Below, one piece after another: positions 43,727 to 53,335 of a DNA stretch of 64,000 nt. Source of the stretch: Nocardioidaceae bacterium (GTDB taxonomy: Bacteria > Actinomycetota > Actinomycetes > Propionibacteriales > Nocardioidaceae). The stretch is taken from positions 1 through 64,000 of the forward strand of contig JAGIBL010000001.1 in assembly GCA_017744365.1 (NCBI GenBank), given 5' to 3'. The position numbers were made by a program, and so were the translations under genes. The notes beneath the pieces were generated by a model. The model was given only the letters and a program-made list of their open reading frames with translations. It had not been told where the DNA came from and ran no database searches. Within the stretch, counting starts at the first letter, position 1. Every line of letters begins with the position of its first letter.

Positions 43727-45088
43727 ATGGGCACGGAGTTCCGCGGGACGGTCATCACGCCGCACGATGCCGGGTACGACGAGGCGCGGTCGGTCTTCAA
43801 CGGCCTCATCGACCACAAGCCCGAGCGGCTGATGCGCTGCACCGGTGCCGAGGATGTGGCCGCGGCGATCGCGACCGCCCGCGCCGAGGGTCTGCCGGTC
43901 TCGGTGTACGGCGGCGGGCACGGCGTGACCGGCTCGGCGGTGGTCGACGGCGGTGTCTGCGTCGACCTGCGCGGGATCGACCACGTCGAGGTCGACCCCG
44001 AGGCCCGGCTGGTCCGGGTCGGTGGCGGCGCCACCTGGGGGAAGGTGGACGCCGCCACCCAGGAGCACGGCCTCGCGGTCACCGGCGGCCGGGTCTCCAC
44101 CACCGGGGTGGGCGGGCTGACCCTGGGCAGCGGCAGCGGGTGGACCGAGCGCGCGTTCGGCTTCACCACCGACAACCTGGTCTCCGCGCAGGTCGTGACC
44201 GCGGACTCGCGGATCGTGACCGCGTCCGAGGAGGAGCACCCCGACCTGTTCTGGGCGATCCGCGGTGGCGGCGGCAACTTCGGCGTCGTCACCGAGTTCA
44301 CCCTGCGGCTGCACCCGATCGGCCCGATCGTGTACGGCGGGATGCTGCTGTACCCGGGCAACATGGCGGCCGAGGTGCTCAAGAACTGGCGCGACTTCAT
44401 GCTCACCGCCCCGGACGAGGTCGGCAGCGGAGTCGCGATGATCACCGCGCCGCCGGAGGAGTTCGTGCCCGAGCCAGCGCGCGGCCAGCCCTGCGTCGGG
44501 GTGATCCTGTGCTTCGCCGGCGACCCGGAGGAGGGGGCCAGGGTGCTCGCGCCCCTGACCGGCTTCGGGCCGCCGGCGGCGAACCTGGTCGGTCCGATGC
44601 CGTACGTCGCCGTGCAGCAGCTCATCGACCCGGCGAACCCGAAGGGGATGCACAACTACTGGACCGGCGACTTCCTCACCGAGTTCCCCGACGAGGCGGT
44701 CGACGCGTGGGTCTCGAACGTGTTCCCGCCGGTCTCGCCGCTGACCCAGATGATCGTGGTGGCCGGGGGTGGCGCGATCGCCCGGGTCGCGGACGAGGCG
44801 ACCGCGTTCGGCAACCGGACCTCGCCGTTCAACCTGCACCTGCTCTCGATGTGGCCGCCGGACCCGACCCAGGACCAGGCCAACATCGACAAGACTCGGG
44901 CCATCGCGGCCGCGATGAAGCCGTGGACCACCGGCAGCGTCTACCTGAACTTCATCGGCGACGAGGGCCTGACCCGGGTCGAGGCCGCGTTCGGGCCGGA
45001 GAAGTACGCGCGCCTGCGCAAGATCAAGCGGGTCTGGGACCCGGAGAACGTGTTCCGGCACAACCAGAACATCCCGCCGGCGGACTAG
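43727..45088 (+). CDS. FAD-linked oxidoreductase with BBE domain
   Basis: A 453-residue PCMH-type flavoprotein. VYGGGHGVTG includes the His that can bind FAD covalently; GGLTLGSGSGW follows but lacks the second Cys of bicovalent members. The Rossmann-like GGGGNFGVVTEF and the C-terminal berberine-bridge segment YLNFIGDEG and VWDPENVFRHNQNI are present. Members oxidise sugars, alkaloids or small alcohols. The ATG has GGAGG upstream. Its last four bases overlap the convergent DUF4287 gene. The substrate is unknown. Confidence 0.88.
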   Translation: MGTEFRGTVITPHDAGYDEARSVFNGLIDHKPERLMRCTGAEDVAAAIATARAEGLPVSVYGGGHGVTGSAVVDGGVCVDLRGIDHVEVDPEARLVRVGGGATWGKVDAATQEHGLAVTGGRVSTTGVGGLTLGSGSGWTERAFGFTTDNLVSAQVVTADSRIVTASEEEHPDLFWAIRGGGGNFGVVTEFTLRLHPIGPIVYGGMLLYPGNMAAEVLKNWRDFMLTAPDEVGSGVAMITAPPEEFVPEPARGQPCVGVILCFAGDPEEGARVLAPLTGFGPPAANLVGPMPYVAVQQLIDPANPKGMHNYWTGDFLTEFPDEAVDAWVSNVFPPVSPLTQMIVVAGGGAIARVADEATAFGNRTSPFNLHLLSMWPPDPTQDQANIDKTRAIAAAMKPWTTGSVYLNFIGDEGLTRVEAAFGPEKYARLRKIKRVWDPENVFRHNQNIPPAD

Positions 45089-45306
45089 CTCTCGTCTCGT
45101 CGCAGGGCGTGGGCGACGAGCGCGTTCGCGTGCCCGTGGCCGAGGCCGTGCTCGGCCTTGAGCCAGGCCACCAGCTCGCCGTGCCGGGCCAGCGGGCTGG
45201 CCTCGATGAGCTCCAGCCAGTACCGCACCGGGTGGCCGTACCGCTTCTCGATGGAGGGGAAGTAGGTCGCGGGTCCGTGCACCTTCTCGCCGCGCTGCTC
45301 GGTCAT
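45085..45306 (-). CDS. DUF4287 small protein
   Basis: A 73-residue protein with the DUF4287 pattern: FPSIEKRYGHPVRYWLELI followed by ARHGELVAWLKAEHGLGHGHANALVAHALR, which looks like a small helical nucleic-acid-binding fold. The function is unknown. AAGGAG lies seven bases before the ATG. The stop overlaps the convergent FAD enzyme gene. Confidence 0.82.
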   Translation of the reverse strand: MTEQRGEKVHGPATYFPSIEKRYGHPVRYWLELIEASPLARHGELVAWLKAEHGLGHGHANALVAHALRRDES

Positions 45307-45368
45307 CGTCGTACTCCTTCGCAGGGTGGGTTCACCCGTACGACGAACAGCGACCGGGGATTTCGACA

Positions 45369-46130
45369 TCAGTCCGGACGGACCGCGATCACCGTCCGGT
45401 GGTCCGAGGGGGTGTGCACCAGGCGGACCTCGCTGGCGGGCCCCGGTCCGTGCACGTCGTCGAGCTTGCGGATCCGCGAGCCGATCGTGCCCGGGCCGTC
45501 CTCGCGCCCGGCCCAGGCCGAGGTGAGCCCGGCCAGGTGCTGCAGGTCGAAGTTCGAGTCGCCGGCGGCGTACACGACGTGCCCGGCCCGCTGCAGCTCG
45601 GCGACCAGCGCCTCGAGCCGGCGGACCTCCTCGCGGTGCCGGGCCTCCAGCAGCGGCCGGGAGACGATGTAGGCGCCGGCCTTCTCCACGCCCGGGGAGA
45701 GGTGGTAGCCGAGGATCGCCACGGTCCGGTCCGCGTGCCGGTCCGCGTAGACGCCCACGGTCACCAGGCGGGGCGGCTCGGTGGAGAGGAACCGGTCCGG
45801 GCGGTCGGAGCGGCCGATCCCGCTGAGCAGCACGTGCCGGGCCTGGAGCAGGTCGAACCGGTCCGCGCGGGCGCCGACCACGTTGCCGCAGGCCAGCGAG
45901 GCGACCCAGTGGAAGCGCGGCGGGCGGCGCCGGGGGAGCAGCGGTGGCAGCGGCAGGCCCGGGACCGTCCGGACCGTCCCGGTCTCGCGGAGCACCGAGA
46001 GCCGGGACGGGTACCACTCCTGGAGCGCGACCAGGTCCGGCTCCTGCTCGAGCACCTGGCGCAGCGCCGTACGGGCATCGCGCCAGCCGAGCTTGAAGAG
46101 GATGTTCGCCGAGGCGACCGTCGTCGTCAT
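45369..46130 (-). CDS. Endonuclease/exonuclease/phosphatase (EEP) family protein
   Basis: A 253-residue EEP-fold hydrolase. Metal and catalytic motifs are visible: the Glu in DLVALQEW, GDSNFD, and the terminal SDHRTVI. There is no signal peptide, so it should act in the cytoplasm, on DNA, RNA or a phosphoester. Its strand order and lengths match the fold. The start is the first ATG after the promoter region shared with the divergent secreted-protein genes. Confidence 0.8.
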   Translation of the reverse strand: MTTTVASANILFKLGWRDARTALRQVLEQEPDLVALQEWYPSRLSVLRETGTVRTVPGLPLPPLLPRRRPPRFHWVASLACGNVVGARADRFDLLQARHVLLSGIGRSDRPDRFLSTEPPRLVTVGVYADRHADRTVAILGYHLSPGVEKAGAYIVSRPLLEARHREEVRRLEALVAELQRAGHVVYAAGDSNFDLQHLAGLTSAWAGREDGPGTIGSRIRKLDDVHGPGPASEVRLVHTPSDHRTVIAVRPD

Positions 46131-46253
46131 GAGGAGCAGTGTGCCGGGTGTCTGGACCACCCCGGTGAACCTCTGCGGAACCCGCGGGTTTCTGTTAAGC
46201 CTGGCGATGGCCGCTTGCTTCGCACCTCCATCCCCTCCCAGGAGCTGGTCCTC

Positions 46254-47438
46254 ATGAAGCGTTCCCTGCTGCGAACCCTGGCCCTTCTCGGGCTCGTCCT
46301 CCCCGGTGCGGTCGTCCTCGCCGCGCCCTCCTCCGCCGACCCGGAGCTCTCGACCGGGTGCACCAGCCTGCACCTCAACGAGGCCTCGACCCTCAGCTCG
46401 ACCGGCGACATCGTCATCAACGGCGACTTCACGGCCGGCGAGCAGGTCCGGTTCACCATGACCACGCCCGGCACACCCGCGCTCGTCGTCGTCGCCCCCC
46501 AGTTCGGTGGAGACGTCGTGCAGGGCACGAGCGGTCAGCCGATGCGCTACACGATCAGCACCTCCGGCAGCCATGCCTTCCGGCTGACCACGTCGCAGTC
46601 CCCGCAGTCCGGGACCCTGGCCTGCGGGATCCCGCCGACCGTCGCCGTGAGCGCGCCGGCGCCGGGTGCGACGTACGCCGCGGGTCAGTCGGTGGCCACG
46701 TCGTTCACCTGTACGGCGGGCACGAACGCGGTCGCGGCCTGTGACGGCCCGGCCTCGGTCGACACCGCGACCGCCGGCGCCCACCAGCTGACCGTGGTCG
46801 CCACCGACACCGCCGGGCTGCGGTCGGTGCGGACAGTCAGCTACACCGTGGCGAAGAAGCCGCAGACGATCACCTTCCCCGACGCCCCGGCCGGCCTGGT
46901 GTGGGGCCGGGACCGGATCCCGCTGACCGCGTACTCCTCCTCCGGGCTGCCGGTCACCTACGCGCTGGACCCGGCCTCGACCGGCTGCAGCGGGCCGTAC
47001 CCGTACTTCTTCAACCAGGCCGTCGGCATCGAGCGGCCCGGCACCTGCATCGTCCACGCCGACCAGGCCGGCAACGACGAGTACGACGCGGCGCCGACCC
47101 AGCAGATGAGCTTCACCATCGGCAAGCGGCCGAGCTACCTGGCGGCCGCCAAGGTCACCAAGGGGCTGCTCAACCTGTTCCCGACCACGTTCAAGGCGAC
47201 GCTGCGGGTCGACGACGTGATGGGGCCGGGCTCGGTGGTCCGCCCGCACGCCGGCCAGCCGGTGGTCTTCACGGTCGACGGCGACGTCGTGTGCACCGGC
47301 ACCACTGACGTCAACGGCGAGGCCCGCTGCACCACCAAGCTCGGCTGGACCAAGACCGTCAACGCCACCGGCTACACCGCGACCTGGGCCGGCGACGACC
47401 TCTGGGCCGCCAGCACCGCGACAGGAGTCCTGAAGTGA
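46254..47438 (+). CDS. Secreted multi-domain Ig-like protein
   Basis: A 394-residue exported protein. A signal peptide (residues 1-28) precedes three beta-rich units: about 30-125, a PKD/Ig-like unit (about 125-200), then a unit with the DQAGNDEYDAAPTQQMSFTIG phrase common in bacterial surface Ig repeats (about 203-290) and a final Cys-paired unit (about 295-394). Several Cys pairs suggest disulfides. It has no wall-anchor motif. AGGAG lies upstream of the ATG. The next gene is a shorter paralog and overlaps its stop. Confidence 0.78.
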   Translation: MKRSLLRTLALLGLVLPGAVVLAAPSSADPELSTGCTSLHLNEASTLSSTGDIVINGDFTAGEQVRFTMTTPGTPALVVVAPQFGGDVVQGTSGQPMRYTISTSGSHAFRLTTSQSPQSGTLACGIPPTVAVSAPAPGATYAAGQSVATSFTCTAGTNAVAACDGPASVDTATAGAHQLTVVATDTAGLRSVRTVSYTVAKKPQTITFPDAPAGLVWGRDRIPLTAYSSSGLPVTYALDPASTGCSGPYPYFFNQAVGIERPGTCIVHADQAGNDEYDAAPTQQMSFTIGKRPSYLAAAKVTKGLLNLFPTTFKATLRVDDVMGPGSVVRPHAGQPVVFTVDGDVVCTGTTDVNGEARCTTKLGWTKTVNATGYTATWAGDDLWAASTATGVLK

Positions 47439-48166
47439 AGATCATCCGCATCCTGGCCGCTCTCGGCCTCGCCGTCCCGGTGATCGCCCTCGCGGTCGCC
47501 CTCCCGATCGCCGGGCCCGCCTCCGCCGAGGGGGAGAAGCTGCCGCAGACGCTGCACTTCACCTCCGACGTGCCCACCGGCATCGTCGCGTTCGCGCGGT
47601 ACGGCGCCGCCGTCACCGCCGAGTCGTCCTCCGGGCTGCCGGTGACGCTGTCCGTCGAACCGGGCAACCCGGTGTGCTCGGTCGGCCCGGAGCCGCCGTT
47701 CATCCACGGCAACGTCGGCATCGGCCATGCCGGCACCTGCACCGTCTACGCCGACCAGGCCGGGGACGACCAGTACGCCCCCGCCGAGCGGATCGAGATG
47801 TCCTTCGAGGTCGGCCGGGTGCCGACGGGACTGTTCGCGGCCAAGGCCTCGAAGGGGGCGCTCGGGCTCACGCCGACCACGTTCCGGGCGGCGCTGAGGT
47901 ACGACGGATGGTTCGGTCCGAACGAGGCCACGCTGCCGTTCCCCGGCCAGCTCGTCACCTTCTCGGTCGCCGGGAAGACGATGTGCTCGGCCACGACCGT
48001 CTACGTCCAGGACGACACCGTGTTCGGCGAGTTCTTCGGCTCCGCGATCGCGACCTGCAAGGCCCCGATCGGGCTCGCCAACGCGCTGAAGCAGTCCACC
48101 TACACCGCGACCTTCGCGGGCACGCCGGACTACCTGCCGTCCACCGCGACCGGGGTCCTGAAGTAG
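47435..48166 (+). CDS. Secreted paralog of the upstream Ig-like protein
   Basis: A 243-residue exported protein with a signal peptide (1-31). It corresponds to the last two units of the preceding protein: SSGLPVT, a Cys followed by GTC, DQAGDDQY, MSFEVG, then PTTFRAALRYD, and both proteins end TATGVLK. This shows tandem duplication followed by loss of N-terminal units. The GTG overlaps the upstream stop (GTGA), so both are made together. The function is unknown. Confidence 0.8.
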   Translation: MKIIRILAALGLAVPVIALAVALPIAGPASAEGEKLPQTLHFTSDVPTGIVAFARYGAAVTAESSSGLPVTLSVEPGNPVCSVGPEPPFIHGNVGIGHAGTCTVYADQAGDDQYAPAERIEMSFEVGRVPTGLFAAKASKGALGLTPTTFRAALRYDGWFGPNEATLPFPGQLVTFSVAGKTMCSATTVYVQDDTVFGEFFGSAIATCKAPIGLANALKQSTYTATFAGTPDYLPSTATGVLK

Positions 48167-48221
48167 CGGATCAGCCTCAGGTCTGACGCGCGGTCCACCC
48201 GGGCACCTCTACCGTGACCGG

Positions 48222-49385
48222 GTGGACCTGCCGCTTCCGTCTCCGCAGCGCTGGCGCCTCGGACCTCGCGGACGGCGCTGGTTCGACGTGCTGCTGGTGG
48301 CCACCCTGCTGGTGCCGGTGGCGACCTTCCCGTTCCTGACCAGCTGGACCTGGGCGGTCCTCGGCGTCGCCCAGATCGTGCCGCTGCTGTGGCGACGCGA
48401 GCACCCGGTGCCGTCGTTCGCCGCGATCACGGTCGCGACCGGGGTGCAGCCGCTGGTGCTGGACGCGCCCCTGTGGAGCCAGGTCGCGTTCCCGATCGCG
48501 ACGTACTCGGTGGCCCGCTACGCCGGGACCGGCTGGGGCCTGGGCGCGCTCGCCGTCGGCGTCGCGGGTGCGGTGGTGGGCTCGCTGACCTGGCTGGCCG
48601 GCTTCGAGGCGGAGCTGACCGCGGCCACCTTCACGCCGTACTTCGTCACGATCGCGACCCTCGTGCTCGCCGCCTGGGCGCTCGGCACGCTGGGCCGGAC
48701 CCGGCAGGCGTACGTCGACGCGCTGATCGACCGGGGTGAGCGGATCGCGCACGAGGCCGCCCAGCAGGTCGAGCTCGCCGCCGCCGCCGAGCGCGCCCGG
48801 ATCGCCCGGGAGATGCACGACGTGGTCGCGCACGGGCTCTCGGTGATCGTCGTCCAGGCCGACGGCGCCCGGTACGCCGCGGCCCGGCAGCCCGAGCTGG
48901 CCACGAGCACGCTGGCCACCATCGGCGAGACCGGCCGGGAGGCGCTCACCGAGATGCGCCGGCTGCTCGGACTGCTTCGCGACGGCGGTCCGGCCGGCTC
49001 CCGGCCGCAGCCCGGTCTCGGCGACCTGCGGCTGCTGGTCGAGGAGGCCACGGCGACCGGGACCCGGGTGCGCGCCTCGCTGCCCGACGTGGCGACGACC
49101 GTGCCGGCCGGGGTCGGGCTCACCGCGTACCGGGTCGTCCAGGAGGCTCTGTCGAACGTGCGCAAGCACGCCGGGCCGGAAGCGGTCGCCGACGTGCGGG
49201 TGCTCGTCGGCGACGAGGTTCGGGTAGAGGTCGACGACGACGGCCGCGGGGCCAGCGCCCCCGACGACGGCCGTGGGCTGGGCCTGCGCGGGATGGCCGA
49301 GCGGGTGACGATCCACGGCGGCGCGCTGGAGGCCGGACCGCGCCCGGGTGGCGGCTACCGGGTGTGCGCGAGGATCCCGCTGTGA
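48222..49385 (+). CDS. NarL-type sensor histidine kinase
   Basis: A 387-residue membrane kinase. About five N-terminal hydrophobic segments (residues about 20-170) are followed by a HisKA_3 motif ERARIAREMHDVVAHGLSVIVVQADGARY, with the acceptor His in EMHDV, and a HATPase domain ending DDGRGLGLRGMAERVTIHGG. Few residues lie outside the membrane, so it likely senses the membrane itself or a transporter partner. TACCGT at 48210-48215 is six bases before the GTG. A response regulator overlaps its stop. Confidence 0.9.
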   Translation: MDLPLPSPQRWRLGPRGRRWFDVLLVATLLVPVATFPFLTSWTWAVLGVAQIVPLLWRREHPVPSFAAITVATGVQPLVLDAPLWSQVAFPIATYSVARYAGTGWGLGALAVGVAGAVVGSLTWLAGFEAELTAATFTPYFVTIATLVLAAWALGTLGRTRQAYVDALIDRGERIAHEAAQQVELAAAAERARIAREMHDVVAHGLSVIVVQADGARYAAARQPELATSTLATIGETGREALTEMRRLLGLLRDGGPAGSRPQPGLGDLRLLVEEATATGTRVRASLPDVATTVPAGVGLTAYRVVQEALSNVRKHAGPEAVADVRVLVGDEVRVEVDDDGRGASAPDDGRGLGLRGMAERVTIHGGALEAGPRPGGGYRVCARIPL

Positions 49386-50056
49386 GTGAGGAGTCGATCC
49401 GGGTCTTCCTCGTCGACGACCAGGAGATGGTCCGCGCGGGGTTCCGGATGCTGGTGGAGTCGCAGCCGGACCTGACCGTGGTCGGCGAGGCGTCCGACGG
49501 TGCCGCGGCGGTGCAGCAGCTCGCGGTCACCAGGGCCGACGTGGTGCTGATGGACGTGCGGATGCCGCGGCTCGACGGCGTCGAGGCGACCCGGCAGCTC
49601 AGCGCGCGCGGCCCGGTACCGCGGGTGATCGTGCTGACCACCTTCGACCTCGACGAGTACGCGTTCGCCGCGATCAAGGCGGGTGCGGCGGCGTTCCTGC
49701 TCAAGGACGCCACCCCGCCCGCGCTGCTCGGCGCGATCCGCTCGGTGCACGCCGGCGACGCGGTGGTCGCGCCGAGCACGACCCGGCGGCTGCTCGACCA
49801 CTTCGCCGCCACGCTGCCCGACGCCGCGGCCGACGCCGCGTCTCCTGCCGAGGACGACCGGCTCGCGGACCTCACCGAGCGCGAGCGCGAGGTGCTGCTC
49901 CTGGTCGCGAGCGGGCTGTCCAACGCCGAGATCGCCGCCGAGCTGGTCGTCGCCGAGGCGACCGTGAAGACCCACGTCGGCCGGCTTCTGGCCAAGACCG
50001 GGTCGCGGGACCGGGTGCAGCTGGTGGTGCTCTCCTACGAGGCCGGCCTGGTCTGA
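49382..50056 (+). CDS. LuxR/NarL-type response regulator
   Basis: A 224-residue regulator with a receiver domain (Asp pair in LVDDQ, phosphoacceptor Asp in VLMDVRMP, Lys in LLKDATPP) and a C-terminal LuxR helix-turn-helix (LTEREREVLLLVASGLSNAEIAAELVVAEATVKTHVGRLLAKTGSRDRVQLVV). Its GTG overlaps the kinase stop, and an ABC exporter follows after 103 bp, which it probably controls. Confidence 0.93.
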   Translation: MSEESIRVFLVDDQEMVRAGFRMLVESQPDLTVVGEASDGAAAVQQLAVTRADVVLMDVRMPRLDGVEATRQLSARGPVPRVIVLTTFDLDEYAFAAIKAGAAAFLLKDATPPALLGAIRSVHAGDAVVAPSTTRRLLDHFAATLPDAAADAASPAEDDRLADLTEREREVLLLVASGLSNAEIAAELVVAEATVKTHVGRLLAKTGSRDRVQLVVLSYEAGLV

Positions 50057-50159
50057 GGCACGGGTCTGATCCCGGGTCATCCTCCGGTCGTACGTGCCGC
50101 CCGGCGGACCAGCCCGCAGGGGGACGAACGGGAGCCCCTCCCCACCGAAGACTCGGGGC

Positions 50160-50909
50160 ATGACCCAGACACTCCCTGAGACCGCCCTCGGCGTTGCCGC
50201 CAGCGCCCGATCCCTGACCCGTACCTACGGCACCGGCGACACCGCCGTCGCGGCCCTGCGCGGCGTCGACCTCGACATCCCGGCCGGCCGGTTCACCGCG
50301 ATCATGGGACCGTCCGGCTCCGGCAAGTCCACCCTGATGCACTGCCTGGCCGGCCTCGACCAGCCGACGTCGGGAACCGTGACGGTCGCCGGCACCGAGC
50401 TGCACGACCTCGACGACGACGCACTGACCCGGTTCCGCCGCGAGCGCGTCGGGTTCGTCTTCCAGGCCTTCAACCTGCTCCCGATGCTGACCGCCGCGCA
50501 GAACATCGCGCTGCCGCTCGAGCTGGCCGGGCGCGAGCTGGACCGGGCCCGCTTCGACGCCCTGGTGCGGACCCTGGGCCTGGCGGACCGGCTCGGGCAC
50601 CGGCCCTCGGAGCTGTCCGGCGGTCAGCAGCAGCGGGTCGCGATCGCCCGCGCCCTGGTGCACGCGCCCGCGATCGTCTTCGCCGACGAGCCGACCGGCA
50701 ACCTGGACAGCCGCTCGTCCGCGGAGGTGCTCGGCCAGCTGCGCCGCTCGGTGCGCGAGCACCAGCAGACCGTGGTGATGGTGACCCACGAGATCGAGGC
50801 CGCGACCTACGCCGACGAGGTGGTCGTCATCGCCGACGGCACGGTCCGGACCCGGCTCGTCGCGCCGGCGACCGACGAGCTGGTGGCCGCTCTCGGGGGT
50901 GACCGATGA
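50160..50909 (+). CDS. MacB/LolD-type ABC transporter ATP-binding protein
   Basis: A 249-residue ATPase with Walker A GPSGSGKST, the signature LSGGQQQRVAIARAL, Walker B IVFADEPTGNLDS and the H-loop MVTHE. The subfamily is that of MacB/FtsE/LolD, which works with FtsX-type permeases in export of peptides, lipids or antibiotics, or in mechanotransmission. It is coupled to the permease gene by an ATGA overlap and is likely regulated by the kinase/regulator pair upstream. Confidence 0.93.
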   Translation: MTQTLPETALGVAASARSLTRTYGTGDTAVAALRGVDLDIPAGRFTAIMGPSGSGKSTLMHCLAGLDQPTSGTVTVAGTELHDLDDDALTRFRRERVGFVFQAFNLLPMLTAAQNIALPLELAGRELDRARFDALVRTLGLADRLGHRPSELSGGQQQRVAIARALVHAPAIVFADEPTGNLDSRSSAEVLGQLRRSVREHQQTVVMVTHEIEAATYADEVVVIADGTVRTRLVAPATDELVAALGGDR

Positions 50910-53335
50910 GGACGGTGCTGCTCGCCTCGGTCCGCACCTACCTGCGCCGCTACGTCGCCGGGGTGCTCGCCGTGGCGGCCGGCGTGGCCTTCGTGGTCAT
51001 CACCAACGGGCTCGCCTCGGCCGCGCGCGACGGCCTGGTCTCCGGGGTGGACCTGCCTTACCGCAATGCCGACCTGGTCGTCTCCGACCTCGACGGCAGC
51101 GAGGCCGCCACGGTGGTGGAACGGGCCCGCCGGCACCACGACGCAGCCGCCGTGCTGGGCTGGACGATGCAGCCGGTCTCCGGCTCCGGCCTGGTCTCGC
51201 GTCGTACGGACGTCGGGGTGATGGCCGATGCCCCGAGCCTGCGCTGGCAGCGGGTCGAGCAGGGCCGCTTCCCGCGGACGGCGGGCGAGGCGGTGGTCGA
51301 CGTGAACGCCGCCAAGACGCTCGGTCTCGAGGTCGGCGACCGGATCAGGGTCGGTGCCGGTGCGCGCGCCGCCGAGGTCGTCGTGGTCGGCGCGGTGGAC
51401 AGCCCGTCGGCCAGCGTGGGTGCGTCCCTCTACCTGCCCTGGCAGACGGTCGCGCGCTGGGCCTCGGGCCTGTACGTCGACAGCGTCGCGTACGCCGCCC
51501 GAGGTACGACCCAGGGCACCGAGGCGGGCCTGGCCGCGGCCCTGCGTGCCGACAGCGGCGGCACCGTGCGGACCGCGGACGCCTTCGTCGAGCACCGCAC
51601 CGTCGAGCTCTCCCAGGGTGTCGACATCGTCGGCTACGTGCTCCTGCTCTTCGCCGCGATCGCGTTCTTCGTCGCGGTGCTGGTGGTCACGAACACCTTC
51701 GCGATCCTGTTCGCGCAGCGCGGCCGCGACTTCGCGCTGCTGCGCTGCGTGGGCAGCACCCGCGGCCAGCTGCTGCGCGCGATCCGGCTGGAGGCGCTCG
51801 CGCTCGGGCTCGCCTCCTCGCTGCTCGGCCTGGCGACCGGCGCCGGCCTCGGGCTGGGTGCCGTGGCCGTCGTCCGGGCGGTGGTCCCGCAGGCACGGCT
51901 CGGCTCGGTGTCCTACAGCCCGGCCTGGTTCCTCGCGGCCCTGGTCGTCGGCACCGGCGTCACCCTGGTCGCGTCCTGGCTGCCGACCCGGCGGGTGGTG
52001 CTGGTCGGACCGCTGGCCGCGCTGCGACCCGAGGGCGCGGCCGCGACCACGCCGAGCGGCCGGCGCCGGGTCCTGGCCGGTCTGGTCCTGGCCGCTCTCG
52101 GCACGATGCTGCTCGGTCTCGCCGTGGCGACCTCGGCCGCGCCGGTGCTGGTGATGGGTGGTGCGGTCTCGTTCACCGGCGTGCTGCTGCTCGGTCCGGT
52201 GCTGGTGCCCGCGCTGGTCCGGGCGTTCGGTCGCGCCGGGCGCCGGCTGGCGGGGCGGTCGCTCGGCTCCTCGCTCGACCTCGCCGCGGGAAACGCGGTC
52301 CGCAACCCCCGTCGTACGGCGACCACGACGGCCTCCCTGGTCGTCGGCGTCACGCTCACCACGGCGGTGCTGACCGGGGTGGCCAGCGCGCGCCAGTCGG
52401 TGGACCGGGAGATGGACGAGCAGTACCCGGTGGACGTGGCCCTCGTCGCCGGCACGTCCGGGTTCGGGGACACGGTGCTCGCCGACGTACGGAAGACCCG
52501 GCAGGTCGCCGCGGCGGCCGCGATCCCCGGGGTGCTCACCGAGGTCTCCGGTGGCGTCGGCACGCTGGACGTGCTCGTGGCGCCGCGCACCACCGACGTC
52601 GTGCGGGCGGCGCTGCCACGACCGCGGCCGGGCGAGATCGTGCTGCCCGACGACGCCGCGGGTGACCGGCACCGGGTCCGGGTCACCGTCGGGGATCGCT
52701 CGGTGGTACTGCGGGTCCGTCGCGGGGAAGGGTTCGGCACCGTGGGCCTGGTCGCGCCCCGGACGCTCGCCCGCCTCGGTGGCGCCGAGGGGATCCGCGC
52801 GGTGTGGGTGCGCGCGGCCGGGGGAGCCGATGCCGAGGACCTGACCGGTGACCTGGGCGCGATCGTCACGCCCTACCAGGCGGACGTCGAGAGCGGCCTG
52901 CAGAACAGGGCGTTCGTGGACCGCCAGCTGACCGTGCTCACCTCGGCGGTGGTCGGCCTGCTCGCGGTGGCCGTCGTGATCGCGCTGGTCGGCATCGGCA
53001 ACACGCTCGGGCTGTCCGTGCTCGAGCGCGGTCGGGAGCACGCCCTGCTCCGCGCCCTCGGGCTGACCCGGCGCGGACTGCGCACGACCCTCGCGTTCGA
53101 GGCAGTGCTGCTCTCGCTCGTCGCGACCGTGGTGGGTGTGCTTCTCGGCGTCGGCTACGCGTGGGTGGGCACCGAGACGCTGGTCGCGCCGGTGGCCGGC
53201 GGCGGGGTGCGGGTGCCCTGGGACCAGCTGCTCGCGACGGTAGTGGTCGCCGGCCTCGCCGGCCTGGCCGCCTGTGTCCTGCCCGCCCGCAAGGCGGTCC
53301 GGGTCAGCCCGGGAGCGGGTCTCGCGATGGACTGA
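50906..53335 (+). CDS. FtsX/MacB-type ABC transporter permease
   Basis: An 809-residue permease with two FtsX-like modules. The first has an N-terminal helix (about 15-35), a large external domain, then three helices (about 245-375); helices near 395-440 link to the second, with its own external domain and C-terminal helices (about 680-795). It forms the membrane part of the exporter with the ATPase upstream. Its last 32 bases overlap the convergent homocysteine methyltransferase gene. Confidence 0.9.
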   Translation: MRTVLLASVRTYLRRYVAGVLAVAAGVAFVVITNGLASAARDGLVSGVDLPYRNADLVVSDLDGSEAATVVERARRHHDAAAVLGWTMQPVSGSGLVSRRTDVGVMADAPSLRWQRVEQGRFPRTAGEAVVDVNAAKTLGLEVGDRIRVGAGARAAEVVVVGAVDSPSASVGASLYLPWQTVARWASGLYVDSVAYAARGTTQGTEAGLAAALRADSGGTVRTADAFVEHRTVELSQGVDIVGYVLLLFAAIAFFVAVLVVTNTFAILFAQRGRDFALLRCVGSTRGQLLRAIRLEALALGLASSLLGLATGAGLGLGAVAVVRAVVPQARLGSVSYSPAWFLAALVVGTGVTLVASWLPTRRVVLVGPLAALRPEGAAATTPSGRRRVLAGLVLAALGTMLLGLAVATSAAPVLVMGGAVSFTGVLLLGPVLVPALVRAFGRAGRRLAGRSLGSSLDLAAGNAVRNPRRTATTTASLVVGVTLTTAVLTGVASARQSVDREMDEQYPVDVALVAGTSGFGDTVLADVRKTRQVAAAAAIPGVLTEVSGGVGTLDVLVAPRTTDVVRAALPRPRPGEIVLPDDAAGDRHRVRVTVGDRSVVLRVRRGEGFGTVGLVAPRTLARLGGAEGIRAVWVRAAGGADAEDLTGDLGAIVTPYQADVESGLQNRAFVDRQLTVLTSAVVGLLAVAVVIALVGIGNTLGLSVLERGREHALLRALGLTRRGLRTTLAFEAVLLSLVATVVGVLLGVGYAWVGTETLVAPVAGGGVRVPWDQLLATVVVAGLAGLAACVLPARKAVRVSPGAGLAMD

